Counted from the stretch's first letter, positions 40,070-50,771 are shown. The stretch is 64,000 bases of DNA from Sugiyamaella lignohabitans (GCF_001640025.1 NC_031672.1:4402001-4466000), one strand, 5' to 3'. The notes: generated by a model from the letters alone, not told the origin. Numbers and translations: made by a program.

Positions 40070-40850
40070 TGCGAAATGCTATTGAAGTCGTTTGGTGTGA
40101 GTCTGATGCGCGATTTGGTCAATTGGTTCTGAATTTTGATGCTCGTCGAAGTCTCACCAGCAGGGTAAATATCTGCGGCGTTGTGCGGCACTTGAATATT
40201 AGAGCTCATCTTGTTATATTATCTAAATAGAAGGTTAGGAAGAGTGATATTGGAAATAAATATATAGCAAGTTCTCTAGACGAGTAGTATCTTACAATGT
40301 TTGTACTTTCAAATTTATTTTTTCTACATGAGTGGTAACATAGGTACTTGATCTCGAATTATAGTAACCTAATATATAAATGCCACATATCGAACTCACT
40401 CTCAATTTAAAAGTCGCCAGGGTATAGAGCTCAAAAATTCTTTCAAACAACCTTAAGTCGCAATGCTAAAAATATATAAATTTTCGATATTTTTAATAGG
40501 AAAAACTCTCTCAATGGTGATTTAATTCCTGCAGGTACTTATTGTAGTCTGCACTGATAATCAAAAGATAACGGCCGAAGTGCATCAAGTCAAGGGCTTT
40601 ATTTTAACCGGACTCAAAAAGTTAGGATCAAGGCCCTCTCAAACAATTCATATCAGTTATTAAGTGACTGTATTACTTTTATTAATAAAGCTACTGAGAG
40701 ATGGAACTGGAAAGACATTAAACCCTCAGAGCTGATTCAACAATGTACTCGTTTCCAAGAATATTCCATAACTAGAGGTAGTCGTCCCCTGATACACGAT
40801 TTGTTTACACCTGGATCAAAGGTAAATAACCGTGATAAATACTGGCAAAA
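40070..40850. other. LSM7-ALF1 divergent promoter region
   Basis: 781 bp. It contains the start of a 52-codon frame overlapping LSM7 (ATG 40209, minus strand) and AT-rich sequence. No GC-rich element and no further gene. Confidence 0.5.
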
Positions 40851-41588
40851 ATGGCGACTAACGATGTTTCTATGTTTGTCACGTCAGAGCAGACGTCCTC
40901 TGAAAGAAGAATCTCTCCTGGCTGGACTGTAGCTCAACTTAAAGGCAAACTCGAGCATATCACGGGTATTCCACCTGCCTCACAAAAGATTCATATTCAC
41001 GGTCCTAGCACCAAAACCACTGGTCTATCAGTAGAATTATCCGACCAAGATGAAAACAAAATACTCAGCTCATACAATTTGGCGGAATATGGAAGAATTC
41101 ATGTGGAAGATACACGTCCTATTGGCAGCCAATTGAATTTCAATGACACCTCAGCTGTCGAGAAGTATGTCATGCCCGAAGACGAGTATTCCACCCGGGA
41201 AGATTCTGTTTTGAACTGGAAGAAAAAGAACCAGCTTGGGAGATTTGATCCCAACGCCAAGACTGTAATTGAAGAGCAGGAGCGACAGTCAGAGAAATTG
41301 ATCCAAGAAAAGGGAATCGCTGTTGGTTTAAGATGTCAAGTATCTAGTGAGGGAGCACATCGCAGGGGTCAAGTGAAGTTTGTAGGCGAAGTCCCAGAAA
41401 TTGCCAATAAAACGACCAAAGTCTGGATTGGTGTCGAGTTTGACGAGCCCTTGGGCAAAAACGATGGCTCTATTGCTGGTGTAAGATACTTTGAAGCAAA
41501 GCCTTTGCATGGCTCGTTCATCAAGCCAGAACTGGTCGAAGTAGGCGACTTCCCAGAAGAATCTTTGTTTGATGATGATGAATTGTGA
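40851..41588 (+). CDS. ALF1: Tubulin-folding cofactor B
   Basis: 245 aa, ATG at 40851; S. cerevisiae Alf1 is 254 aa. It binds alpha-tubulin in the folding pathway. An N-terminal ubiquitin-like domain (about 5-90, TVAQLKGKLEHITGIPPASQKI) and a linker precede a CAP-Gly domain (about 160-235). The CAP-Gly block reads RGQVKFVGEV...WIGVEFDEPLGKNDGSIAGVRYF then LHGSFIKP. It ends in an acidic FDDDEL tail, like the EEY/DDEL-type ends of cofactor B. Its stop lies only 105 bp from the convergent MIF2 stop, with no GC-rich element between them. Confidence 0.95.
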   Translation: MATNDVSMFVTSEQTSSERRISPGWTVAQLKGKLEHITGIPPASQKIHIHGPSTKTTGLSVELSDQDENKILSSYNLAEYGRIHVEDTRPIGSQLNFNDTSAVEKYVMPEDEYSTREDSVLNWKKKNQLGRFDPNAKTVIEEQERQSEKLIQEKGIAVGLRCQVSSEGAHRRGQVKFVGEVPEIANKTTKVWIGVEFDEPLGKNDGSIAGVRYFEAKPLHGSFIKPELVEVGDFPEESLFDDDEL

Positions 41589-41693
41589 TGACCCACGGGC
41601 CATATAAATTATAAATACAAATGATATAAACACTACTAATAAATAAAATTAATGCCGAGTACTTAGACTCGTGCGAAGGAGCGGAGACTGTGG

Positions 41694-43775
41694 TCAAGCT
41701 GTACCTCGAGTGTGATTCTCTAACGTGTCAGTTCCTTGGAAGAAGAACAGCTTGACTTCTGTCTTTGAAATATTGGAGATAGAGTAACGGGTGCCTCGCG
41801 GAATTTCAAACGCACTTCCCTTTCCAAGTCTAAGTACCGACTCGGCAATTGTCACTTCAACTGCCCCGCTGACGACATAGAACATATACAGATTGTACTT
41901 TGACGCCTTCATTGGTTTCATTCCGTCAACAGCAATCGACATGAATCCTCCAGCAGCAAAAGCACTATCCCTGTCGAAAAGGGTGGCGAAACTATAGCTG
42001 GCTTGGGGTAATTGGGTGAAACTTGGACCCTTCTCAGACCAAGCAACAATTCGACTTGATTTGACATTCTCAACATAGTCAGTTACTTCAATTTCAACAG
42101 AAAACGGTTGACCTTCTATCGCTTCACCTAGTTCTTCTATGGGGTTAGGTTGCGGGTGTTGTTCATGTTCGGTTACATTCTCAAGAACCTCTGGTTTGGC
42201 AGGCTCAACTTTTTTCTTGCGTCTAACTTTTCTCTTCTTAACTTCTGGAGTCGGTGCATAATAAACTTCCTTTATTTTTGGTGCGTCAGCTTCCCGATCA
42301 TAATTGAATAGAATTCGTTCGTTTTTCCAGAACTTCAGCGGAGCTAGTTTCATACGAGCTGATCTACGTAGTCCTGTCTCTCTAGCTGGTGTTACGGGGT
42401 CATTTGCAAATGTGGTTTCCTCATCGTCGTCTTCGTCATCATCGTCGTATATTTGTGAGGGAACATACTGACTGTATTCAACTTCCGGATCAGGTTCATC
42501 GTCATCCTCTTCATCTGTATCAATAAAGGAATATGCTTGAGATGGTCTAACAGGCTTTGTCTTTATGGAGCTTTCCGTTATCGTTACTTCGCTTTGTTCA
42601 TCATGTTCATCATATTCCTCATGCTCCTCTTCTGATCTCTCCTCCTCAAAAACTTCCGTTGCCCTTCCTGTTTCGCTCTCCTTTGTTCCGTCCTGCTCCT
42701 GATCACTCATATCGTCGTAATCGTCCACAAACGGGGCTTCTTCTAAATGCGGACTGCTATGAACGTCATGAAATGTAGCTGGTTCGGGATCTCGCGCACT
42801 ATTCATATTCAACTTAGATGGCATGGTAGGTGATTCTAGATCATCCTCTTGCTCTGCTTCCTCAACATCCTCACGTGAATTACCAAATTGATACAAATCT
42901 TTCGAGTTTTCTATGGGATCGGACTCTTCATCTACTTTGTCAAGACTGCCAAAATCTGGCTGATTCACTCCGAACCTGGGCGATAATACTGTCCTTTCTT
43001 GTTCGGGACTGCTGAGACCAAAATGCTCGTCTTTGTCATCATTTTCATCCTCAATTTCTTCAGATGACTCATCTGCAAGAACCATTGACACTGATTGTGA
43101 GGCCTGAGAAGGAATAATTCTATTGGAAATTGTTGATCTAGGAAGCTCAGATGGTCGCTGCCGGCTGATTTGAGAGCTGTCCTTTTGTGTTGGTATTGTA
43201 ATATCTCTGATGCTCTCATGTTGCGATTCGTTTACTTTTTGTGATGTTCGTTTATTCTTAACGAAGGAAGATAGGCTACCAAGAACACCGCTCTTTCTCT
43301 TCAACTGTTTAAGTGGTACATTATCCCCGTTGTCTGTGGCCATTGACATGTCAGCAACAAAGCTTTCATTTTCTAAACTAGTTAGATAAATTCAACCTTA
43401 ACGTCTTATTCGAATCAGCTGTCTAAACTCACCTCGTTCCCCAAGAATTGATCTGTGGCTGATATTCGCAATAGTAGTTGTGTCGGCCTGAGAATAATCC
43501 ATTGACATATCTAAAGCCGAGTCATCATTTTCATTGTTATCAACAATATTTTTAAATTGTTTATCCAAAAACGAATTCTCCTGACTGAAATACGCGTTGA
43601 TATCTTCTAAGCCATATTCATTTCGAGGAATATTATCTCGAATCTCAATCCCTGTTCGTCTACGCCTGTTAGATTTATTGCTCTTGGCATATATAAATTA
43701 AACTACCTACCGTCCTTTCAAGCCCAATTTGCTGAAGTCGAAGAAAGACGATGGATTGCCCCTTCTCGGAAGCAT
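41694..43775 (-). CDS. MIF2: Inner-kinetochore protein Mif2 (CENP-C), three exons
   Basis: Exons on the minus strand are 43775-43711, 43665-43433 and 43372-41694, giving 658 aa. It bridges CENP-A nucleosomes to the outer kinetochore. The spliced N-terminus (FSKLGLKGRRRTGIEIRDN, then IPRNEYGLEDINAYF) matches the Mif2 N-terminal region (compare LGLKSRKTGIDVKQDIP). The CENP-C motif is at about 433-455 (GLRRSARMKLAPLKFW), and the C-terminal cupin dimerisation domain spans about 555-650. The middle is highly acidic. Intron 1 is only 45 nt, with CTAAC directly followed by AG; intron 2 is 60 nt. An ACGCGT box lies 74 bp upstream. Confidence 0.94.
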
Positions 43776-44164
43776 CGTGCCTTTTTCGTTTTTTTTTTTA
43801 ACTTGATCTGAATATTTTTCAAATTTATATAAATATAATAAACATATAACGCGTTCTGTGCGCGATATGGACATGTAGCGCCGCGTGGACCCTTGCAGTA
43901 TGCACCTGCAAATTACCCCTGAGCATTAGACGCTCGAAATGGGCGTTTAATATAAAATGTATGACACTTGGTAGTAGAAGAGTTACTTAAAAAAGGGGAA
44001 TCCACTTACATAAAATTTCTGATTGCAGGGATCGCAATTGCAAGACCATTAAAGTAGGTTTTATTCGTTATTAAATTAGCTATACAAAAAACAGCTGGAG
44101 ATTAAAATATACAGTGAGTAGGGGAGTATATAAACCAAGCAAGGTAGTCTGCAGTGTCCACTCG
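43776..44164. other. MIF2 upstream / MRS6 3' flank
   Basis: 389 bp with a T-run and the ACGCGT box. No GC-rich element. Confidence 0.5.
43849..43854. promoter_or_regulatory. ACGCGT (MCB-type) box upstream of MIF2
   Basis: A palindromic MluI cell-cycle box 74 bp before the MIF2 ATG. MBF uses this site for G1/S genes in yeasts. Use here is inferred. Confidence 0.4.
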
Positions 44165-45928
44165 TTAGAGCTCCATATCCTGGCCAAACTCGTCGATGTC
44201 GTCATCTCGGGAATCAATTTGGTTGACCGTAGAAGCATCGATAGCATTGGGTGCGGAGCTGTTGGTTTGGTTTGCACCAGCGCTGGCCTCATCTTCATCT
44301 TCAAAATCGACATCAAAAAAGTCATCATCAGAACCCACAATCTTTGTGTACAGGTTCTTTACTTGTGTCAAAATACCGTCATAGGAGATTTCAGATAATC
44401 CGTATGGTGCTCGTAAAACTGTGGCTGGTGATGCTTCAGGAGTTTCTTCCGGTAGAATTGGCGCATCTGGTTGTGCACTATATTCCACTTTCTCCACAAA
44501 GGAAAGTTTAAGCAGATACTGAAGCTTCTCTCTGGGAACAAAGTTTTGCATTGATTGGCCGAGTTTGACAGAGGAGAGCACGGGCATGCCATCAGGACGG
44601 TAAGACACATCACTCTCATCGATATTCTCAAACTCGAAATCTTCAGTCGATTCACGAAGAATACTGGCTTCCAGCTTGGTAAAGGCTTCTTCAAGGTCTC
44701 TTTGAGCTTTGGTAGGATCCTGTTCAGTAGATGAAAGGTACCAGACAGACACGCCCTCAGGACACTGACCACTACCGCTTCCAAGAATAATGGCTTGAAC
44801 AGAAGTCTTGTTGTTGGTAGATAAAGTTGATGGTGGGAAAACCACCAAAGCAGCTTGCTCATTCTCGGCAAACCACTCTTTACAGTCCTTTGCAACAAAT
44901 GCAACAAGACGGGTGAGAATACCATTCTTAGTATTTTCCTTCTTAACAGCAGAACTGGGAGACAGAACGATCTTTTCAGCCACTTGGATTCTACTACCAT
45001 CATTAAGGGTCACTAATTTGTCATCAACAGAAGTAATGGCGGTGCCAAGTTTATAAGTGGCACCAGCAACTGCAGCCGAACGACAAAATCCTTGAGCAAG
45101 TTCACCAGCACCTCCATACATGGAAAACAAAACAGGAAAGTTACCATAAATATCAAGCGACACCAAGTATCTCTTTATTCTAGACAGAGCAACTGGTGTT
45201 GCTACTTCAAGACTTTGACAAAGACCAATGGAAAGTACCAATTCGGTAATCTGTTGAGGTTCTAGTTTAAATTTCTCAGTGAGAAATTTCTCAATTGATT
45301 CGTTTTGATAAGGTTTCCACAATTCAGTGTTTTCTTCCCATTCCAGTACAAACTTCATAAATCTCATGAGATTACGTTTGGTGACAAGTGAAAGAGATTG
45401 GTCAGTGAAGATATCTTCCTTGCTGCCAGCCACTTTGTCAAATGTGTCATTCTCATAAGTATGGAAATTACCCAGAGCTTTGAACTCGAGATATCGGAAT
45501 ACACGACTCTTAATAAGAAGTGAGAGCAGATCTGATCTGGCAAACATGATCTTAGGTGACAAGTCCACTAGGAATTTTTTAGAATCCAGAGGCCTTGGCA
45601 TGTACAGACGAGCATTAGAAAAGATTCGCTCTGCAGCCAATTCTGAAGAGCTGGGTGGTCTATTAACCCGGTCAACCCAGGCAAGTAATTGATCAATGTT
45701 AAAACATGAATTCGAATCTCCATAGTATGGGTTCGGATCAATGTGAATAACTGAAGATCCTTGCCAGGCAAGAGCAGCTGCCAAAATCGACTCCACCAAA
45801 CCAGTTCCACTAATAAGAACGTCACACTTTTGTGGAATGGGATTTTGTGCACCATTGGATTCTATACCGCTTAATGGCGGTACAACCGACCCTCTTCTCG
45901 TAGCAGCGGTAGCTGAGTATGACGACAT
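44165..45928 (-). CDS. MRS6: Rab escort protein
   Basis: 587 aa from ATG 45928; S. cerevisiae Mrs6 is 603 aa. It presents Rab/Ypt GTPases to geranylgeranyl transferase II. The GDI/REP fold shows near the N-terminus (CDVLISGTGLVESILAAALA, then IHIDPNPYYG). The middle block LTEKFKLEPQQITELVLSIGLCQ is REP-like. The length and the acidic C-terminal tail (EFGQDMEL) separate it from GDI1 (451 aa, ending differently). The frame upstream of the ATG has no ATG. A probable leader intron (45941-46113; GTAGGC donor, TACTAAT and CAG) precedes the start. No GC-rich element follows its stop. Confidence 0.92.
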   Translation of the reverse strand: MSSYSATAATRRGSVVPPLSGIESNGAQNPIPQKCDVLISGTGLVESILAAALAWQGSSVIHIDPNPYYGDSNSCFNIDQLLAWVDRVNRPPSSSELAAERIFSNARLYMPRPLDSKKFLVDLSPKIMFARSDLLSLLIKSRVFRYLEFKALGNFHTYENDTFDKVAGSKEDIFTDQSLSLVTKRNLMRFMKFVLEWEENTELWKPYQNESIEKFLTEKFKLEPQQITELVLSIGLCQSLEVATPVALSRIKRYLVSLDIYGNFPVLFSMYGGAGELAQGFCRSAAVAGATYKLGTAITSVDDKLVTLNDGSRIQVAEKIVLSPSSAVKKENTKNGILTRLVAFVAKDCKEWFAENEQAALVVFPPSTLSTNNKTSVQAIILGSGSGQCPEGVSVWYLSSTEQDPTKAQRDLEEAFTKLEASILRESTEDFEFENIDESDVSYRPDGMPVLSSVKLGQSMQNFVPREKLQYLLKLSFVEKVEYSAQPDAPILPEETPEASPATVLRAPYGLSEISYDGILTQVKNLYTKIVGSDDDFFDVDFEDEDEASAGANQTNSSAPNAIDASTVNQIDSRDDDIDEFGQDMEL

Positions 45929-45940
45929 GGTTCTATTATT

Positions 45941-46113
45941 CTGGATGATTAGTACCAACTATTAGTTTACCAGGTATAAAATTTTGCCAATGTCTTGTCG
46001 AAGAATAAACCAGTTTCACTATTATCGGCAATTATAAGGAATGTAATTGTCAATAAATGCCAAGGATAAATACTGGTCAATAAGTCAATGAGTCAATAGT
46101 ACAATAAGCCTAC
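45941..46113 (-). other. Possible 5'UTR intron of MRS6
   Basis: Donor GTAGGC, branch-like TACTAAT and acceptor CAG, 12 bases before the ATG. The branch and donor deviate from the local consensus, so this is tentative. Confidence 0.35.
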
Positions 46114-46913
46114 CTGAATCCAATATTTCCGACACTAAAAATCAAAAACCTAGTATTAGGTACCGCTGAATGAATTTTACTGTGATTTCTGATTGAGTCC
46201 ACCAATAATTTCCCCAGTTTTTGCAATGCAAAATCCAGGCTCTTTTACTACTCTTTACTTTTTATGTCCTTTAAAGAGGCAACAGGCAAACCCACCTTCC
46301 TCACAGACAATAGAAAATGATAAATTATTATCAAATATGATCTAGAAATCAATAAAAACCAATAATCAACAGAGATCTCGTATGTTCGACAACCAATTTA
46401 CACTTCTAATGAAAAGAAGGGTGTGGCACCGATTCAAATCCCAATCCACGGATAGCACGCAGTCACTACTCGCACCGTTTAAAAATGCAAATTTTTTTCC
46501 AGTCCTCAGATACCGAGCTCGTAGCCACAAAACGAAGCAGAGATAGGTTAGACGAGTTTCAAAAAAATTGAGTTTGTTGTGCAAAGTTTTATCTTGAGTT
46601 CAATTCGGTTGTGAGAATAGATACAGTTCTAACCAGAAACCGGCTGTGAAAGTGTCAAATGGGTGGGATAAGTCGTAATCTGCACCCCTGCGGCTGGAAC
46701 AACCCGGGGTGTGTGGGCTGGCTTGCGTTTAAACCTGGTCTCGAGGGCGGGGGTATTGTCTCACTTGTCAAGATTTTTTGCTCCAGATTCATGCGTTGCC
46801 GTATACAGGAGCATCGAATCTGTGTATTTGACCCCTTAAACGGACCATTGTGGTCCTTTTCGGCTGTCAGAAGTTGTCCGAAACTCCCTGAAGGAGGAGC
46901 TCCTTCCTCATTT

Positions 46914-46922
46914 TCACGTGAC
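46914..46922. promoter_or_regulatory. TCACGTGAC E-box within an inverted repeat
   Basis: The site lies inside 9-bp inverted arms CATTTTCAC (46909-46917) and GTGAAAATG (46937-46945). No gene start is close. Confidence 0.3.
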
Positions 46923-47210
46923 CTGCAATGACACATGTGAAAATGGAGCACATTAGCCAGCTATAATAATAAAGTTATGACTATATGGACTAATAAATTA
47001 GCATATAAAGTTTATAGATACAAAGATAAGGTACGTGGCCGGCAGATAACAAGGTTTAAAATTTGCCAGCAGCTCGCACCAACCGACCAATGGCGAAAAA
47101 CCTGTGTCGGCACCAGCGGCACGAGCGTGCCGCGAAGATTTTTCCGATTTTGTCAGATCGAGCGGGGATCGGTCGGCGGCTTCCGAGGGTGGATAGGGGG
47201 TGTCGGGGCA

Positions 47211-47430
47211 TGCCTCCGGCGGCTGGGGCTCTGCCCCAGACCCCGTTGCTCCTGCTTCGCAGGAGACTTCTGGGTGGTCAGGGGGTTCGTGGTGATAAAA
47301 TTGATGATATATGAAAAAAATCTAGTTATAAATGAATGAATATGAATCCAAAGAAAGTGGGACCGCCGACGACTCGGGCGAAGCGAGAGGAGCAGCGGAA
47401 CTGGGGCGGAGCCCCCAGCCGCCAGAGGCA
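47211..47430. repeat. Spaced, partly decayed inverted pair of GC-rich modules
   Basis: Left module at 47211-47265 is intact (loop TCT, CTCCTGCTTCGCAGGAG). Right module at 47369-47430 is decayed (CGACTCGGGCG, extra C in GCCCCCAG, GCCAGAGGC). The spacer is about 103 bp. The right outer end is 3 bp from the antiporter stop. Confidence 0.83.
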
Positions 47431-47432
47431 CT

Positions 47433-49004
47433 TCAGATAACGGTATCTTCAGTGTCAAGAGTCGAGGCAGCAGTCAGTCTCTGGCGGCGTTTATTGCGGA
47501 GCTTCTTGGTGGATTTGAGAAACACTTGTAGAATAGGAATGGAGATTCCGTGAACCAGAACTGAACTGAGAATTGAGAAGTAGACCACAGGTTTAATAGT
47601 GCGGACCATGACATTGCTGTTCGACAGTCCCATGCCCTGGAACTCTTGTAAAGCGACTTCCAGGTAGAATAGAGCACCGACTCCAATAGGACCGAAAAAG
47701 CCCGTGAAAACAGCCTCTTTGAGGTCGGCAATGTCGGGAATGATCCTATAAAACAGAAGTACGGCAGGCAGACGACGGAACAGAAGCAGAGCAATGCCCA
47801 TGACAATAAATTTCCATAAAGCAAATGTCGATACAAAGTCCTGCCACGGCATAGTAGCGCCAATCCACACGAAAATGCCCAGATTCAACGCCAGGTCCAC
47901 CGTCGGCTGAACCATGTCGTCACGAGTCCTAATGCGATACTCATCGTTCCACGTAAAGAAGTTACCAGCAATAAAACACGCCAGCAGGTCGTCTGTCCCA
48001 ATCATTCCAGCAGTACCCAAAATAAACAGCGCCAGTCCGAACACCGACAGCACGTATGATTCCTTATCAATTAGGTTCCTGTACCAGTTAGTAACTGGCG
48101 AGTGAGACGTGCCTCCGGCGGCTGGGGCTCCGCCCCAGACCCTGGTTGCTCCTGCTTCGCAGGAGATGGCCGGGACCGGAGACGAAAACGACTCGAGCGT
48201 AGCGAGAGGAGCCACGGGGTCTGGGGCAGATCCCCAGCCGTCGGGGGCTGTCCCCCCATCGAAAACTTACCGTTTGTTGGCAAACATCAGCAGTTCCTGG
48301 CCAATGTAGCCCACCACAGAACCGTAGACAACACTCAACAGAATCTGGTAGACAACCGTGTGAAGAAGCCACTGGCGAGCAATTTCCGTGCCCGAGTATC
48401 GGTAGATGGCCAGTGCCAGGAACAGGAACGGGTAACCGAACCCGTCGTTGGCTCCGGCCTCTGCGACAATGATCCGTCTGAGACGGTTGGTGACATATTT
48501 TTCAGCGAATGGACCGCTGACAATGGAGTTACTGAGAACTGGGTCTGTGGGAGTGATACAGGCAGCCAAGATAAGTGATTCAAGGAACTGGATTCCGGGA
48601 ACCAATAGGTAGATAATGACGGCTGATGCTATCCACATGACACCCATGACGCCTACCAGAAGAACACAAAGACTCTGCCAAGCATGGTACAAGTATTTGG
48701 CTGGAAGTTGGACTCCTACAATCATAAGCTGGAGACCCAGCACAAACCGGGCGAAATCCGCCGACTGAACGCCTTCATCATTGACACTAGGATTAATCCA
48801 TCCAAGGTGTCTGAATATAAGACCGAAAATGACTGCCGGTAGCGGTTCTGAAATGTACATGCCCTCCTTCAAAAAGAAGGAAAGGACGCAGAACACCACC
48901 GTGAACCCGCCAATGCAAGCAGCTATGACATTGAGACTGGAGATATCAAGAAACTGAGCTCGGGGAAGTAGTATCGGGACCGAGTCGGTAATGGGAGACT
49001 TCAT
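47433..49004 (-). CDS. NHA1: Plasma-membrane Na+/H+ antiporter (Nha1/Sod2 type), two exons
   Basis: Exons on the minus strand are 49004-48271 and 48078-47433, giving 459 aa. It exports Na+ (and perhaps K+) in exchange for H+. About twelve hydrophobic segments are visible, with the family blocks TPTDP at 151-155 and AEAGANDGFGYPFL at 181-194 (N186-D187). The second half carries the GTDDLLACFIAGNFFTW block. It lacks the long cytosolic tail of S. cerevisiae Nha1 (985 aa) and matches the size of S. pombe Sod2 (468 aa). The 192-nt intron (GTAAGT...TACTAAC...CAG) contains a GC-rich inverted pair. The last residues are TLDTEDTVI. The symbol marks the family, not strict orthology. Confidence 0.92.
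48110..48250. repeat. GC-rich hairpin element pair inside the antiporter intron
   Basis: The element fills most of the 192-nt intron. Left arm intact (CTCCTGCTTCGCAGGAG); centre GGGACCGGAGACGAAAA. The right arm is decayed at its outer end (loop AGA with a stem break, CCGTCGGGGGC). Confidence 0.9.
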
Positions 49005-49796
49005 ACCCCTTCCATGTAAAACTTCTATAAATAATTAATCAAAAGGGAAAAAAATGAATCACCTGCCAAAGTAACGACAGTCGTGATGTTATTATTGAAG
49101 AAAACTAGTGAATCAGCTGATAATATATATATAGACATACATGTGTATATCTTATCTTATCCAACAAACTACTGGTTCAAGCGCAAATGCCAAAATAGAG
49201 AATAAAACTCAAGAGCGAAACTTGGACCCAAAGCGTAACCGCAACTCTATTCGTAGCTCACAAAACAGATTAACTCAACAGTAATTACTCGGGTTATTCT
49301 GCTGTTAGTAATATTCTACTGCACTAGTTTATCAATTGTGAATATCTATTCTGTACCTTAGAGATAAGAAGAGCTGCAACATGCACGACCGTTAGATAGC
49401 AGTAGCCGCTTATAGGACTGCCAAATCTACATTTTTATGTTGACATTTCGTAACCAGTTTTAGTTCGCGACCTTATTTATCAATTTATTATATCAAAGTA
49501 TATATGATCTCTTTGGTAACGATAATATTGTTCTAGAGTTATTCAATCCAGAATACTGGGCATCCTCCATTATATGAGTCATGTCACGTGACGGAGGTTA
49601 ATGTAGACTGTGTGTTGAATATACAATTTCCTAAATAGGAAATACTGACAGTCACAGATATTTGCACTCAGAGATCATAGCCCGCTCAATGAGGATATGC
49701 GACTCACACTTGGATTGCAGCGAGTGAGGGATACTAGGTCTTGAAACTCTTCAACACCTTACGTTCGACAAGCCATCAACTTCATCGACAACAAAG
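49005..49796. other. Antiporter / RPL28 divergent promoter region
   Basis: 792 bp, AT-rich, with TATATATATA near 49122 and a TCACGTGAC site (49584). No GC-rich element. Confidence 0.55.
49584..49592. promoter_or_regulatory. TCACGTGAC E-box upstream of RPL28
   Basis: The 10-bp palindrome GTCACGTGAC lies 205 bp before the RPL28 ATG. A CACGTG-binding factor (Cbf1) is a known ribosomal-protein-gene regulator in several non-Saccharomyces yeasts. Use here is inferred. Confidence 0.5.
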
Positions 49797-50771
49797 ATGC
49801 CTACCAGACATACTAAGACCAGAAAGCTTAGAGGACACGTTTCTGGTATGTTTAAACACAACTGATAAAAGAGATTGAGATGGTGAGGAGACGAAATGGT
49901 TGATTTTGTTGTGGGTTCAAATGTGTATTGTGCTTTTGAGTTCGTAGAATATGGCAGTGATTTGTGAATTTCGACAAACGATTTACTGGTATCGATCTAT
50001 TAGGATACGTGAGACGACATATATCTTCGATATATTAGATTCAGAGCAGAGAACTTATTTTGTTTTGACGGATTGCTGAAAAAGTTTGCTCAACTTCCAG
50101 TGAGTCTCTGAACTTTGGTGGTCGATTATCGGAAAATATTTCATTTCGAATCCTCATTAATGTACATGATTCCATCAAGAAGTTAGTTCTCTTGTTCGAC
50201 ACAGTCAAGTTACTATCAACTTTACCAACAATCTTCATATTTCAGTAGTTGCAAATTTCTCATTGACTTGCATATTTCTGACACTGCATAACTTCCACGA
50301 TTTTTCAATCCGCATCATCTCACTCTCCAACAAAAAAAAAATAACGAATCATATACTAACAGTTTTTTAGCCGGTCACGGTCGTATCGGAAAGCACAGAA
50401 AGCACCCGGGTGGTAGAGGTATGGCCGGTGGTCAACACCACCACAGAACCAACCTTGATAAGTACCACCCTGGTTACTTTGGTAAGGTCGGTATGAGACA
50501 CTTCCACCTCCAAAGAAACCACTCTTGGGCCCCTACCCTCAACCTCGACAAGCTCTGGACCCTCGTTCCTGAGGAGAAGAGAGAGAAGTACCTTGCTGCT
50601 TCCTCTTCCAGCGCTGCTCCTGTTATCGACACATTGGCCGCCGGTTTCGGTAAGGTCCTCGGTAAGGGTAAATTACCTACCGTCCCTGTCATTGTCAAGG
50701 CCAGATACGTTTCCAAGTTGGCTGAGGAGAAGATCAAGGCCGCTGGTGGTGTTGTTGAGCTCATTGCTTAA
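49797..50771 (+). CDS. RPL28: 60S ribosomal protein uL15 (L28), two exons
   Basis: Exons 49797-49845 and 50371-50771 give exactly 149 aa, the length of S. cerevisiae Rpl28. Exon 1 ([16 protein letters not shown] plus one base) ends at GTATGT. The acceptor follows TACTAAC-agttttttAG. Family blocks: [28 protein letters not shown], and the C-terminal [15 protein letters not shown]. It lies near the peptidyl-transferase side of the large subunit and is the classical cycloheximide-resistance protein. The intron is 525 nt, typical of ribosomal-protein genes. A sense-oriented GC-rich module starts 122 bp after the stop. Confidence 0.97.

Larger units (their letters stand above)
45929..47432. other. 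MRS6 upstream / antiporter 3' flank
   Basis: 1.5 kb. It holds a possible MRS6 leader intron, a CATTTTCAC/GTGAAAATG inverted repeat overlapping a TCACGTGAC site (46909-46945), and a spaced GC-rich pair that ends 3 bp from the antiporter stop. No gene supported. Confidence 0.5.

Noticed and set aside
46659..46931. 90-codon plus-strand frame
   Set aside because: No domain, no promoter or splice context; it ends in the inverted repeat near 46910.
49846..50370. Possible intronic snoRNA in the RPL28 intron
   Set aside because: I looked for box C (RTGATGA) and box D (CTGA) with terminal stems and found no convincing pair.
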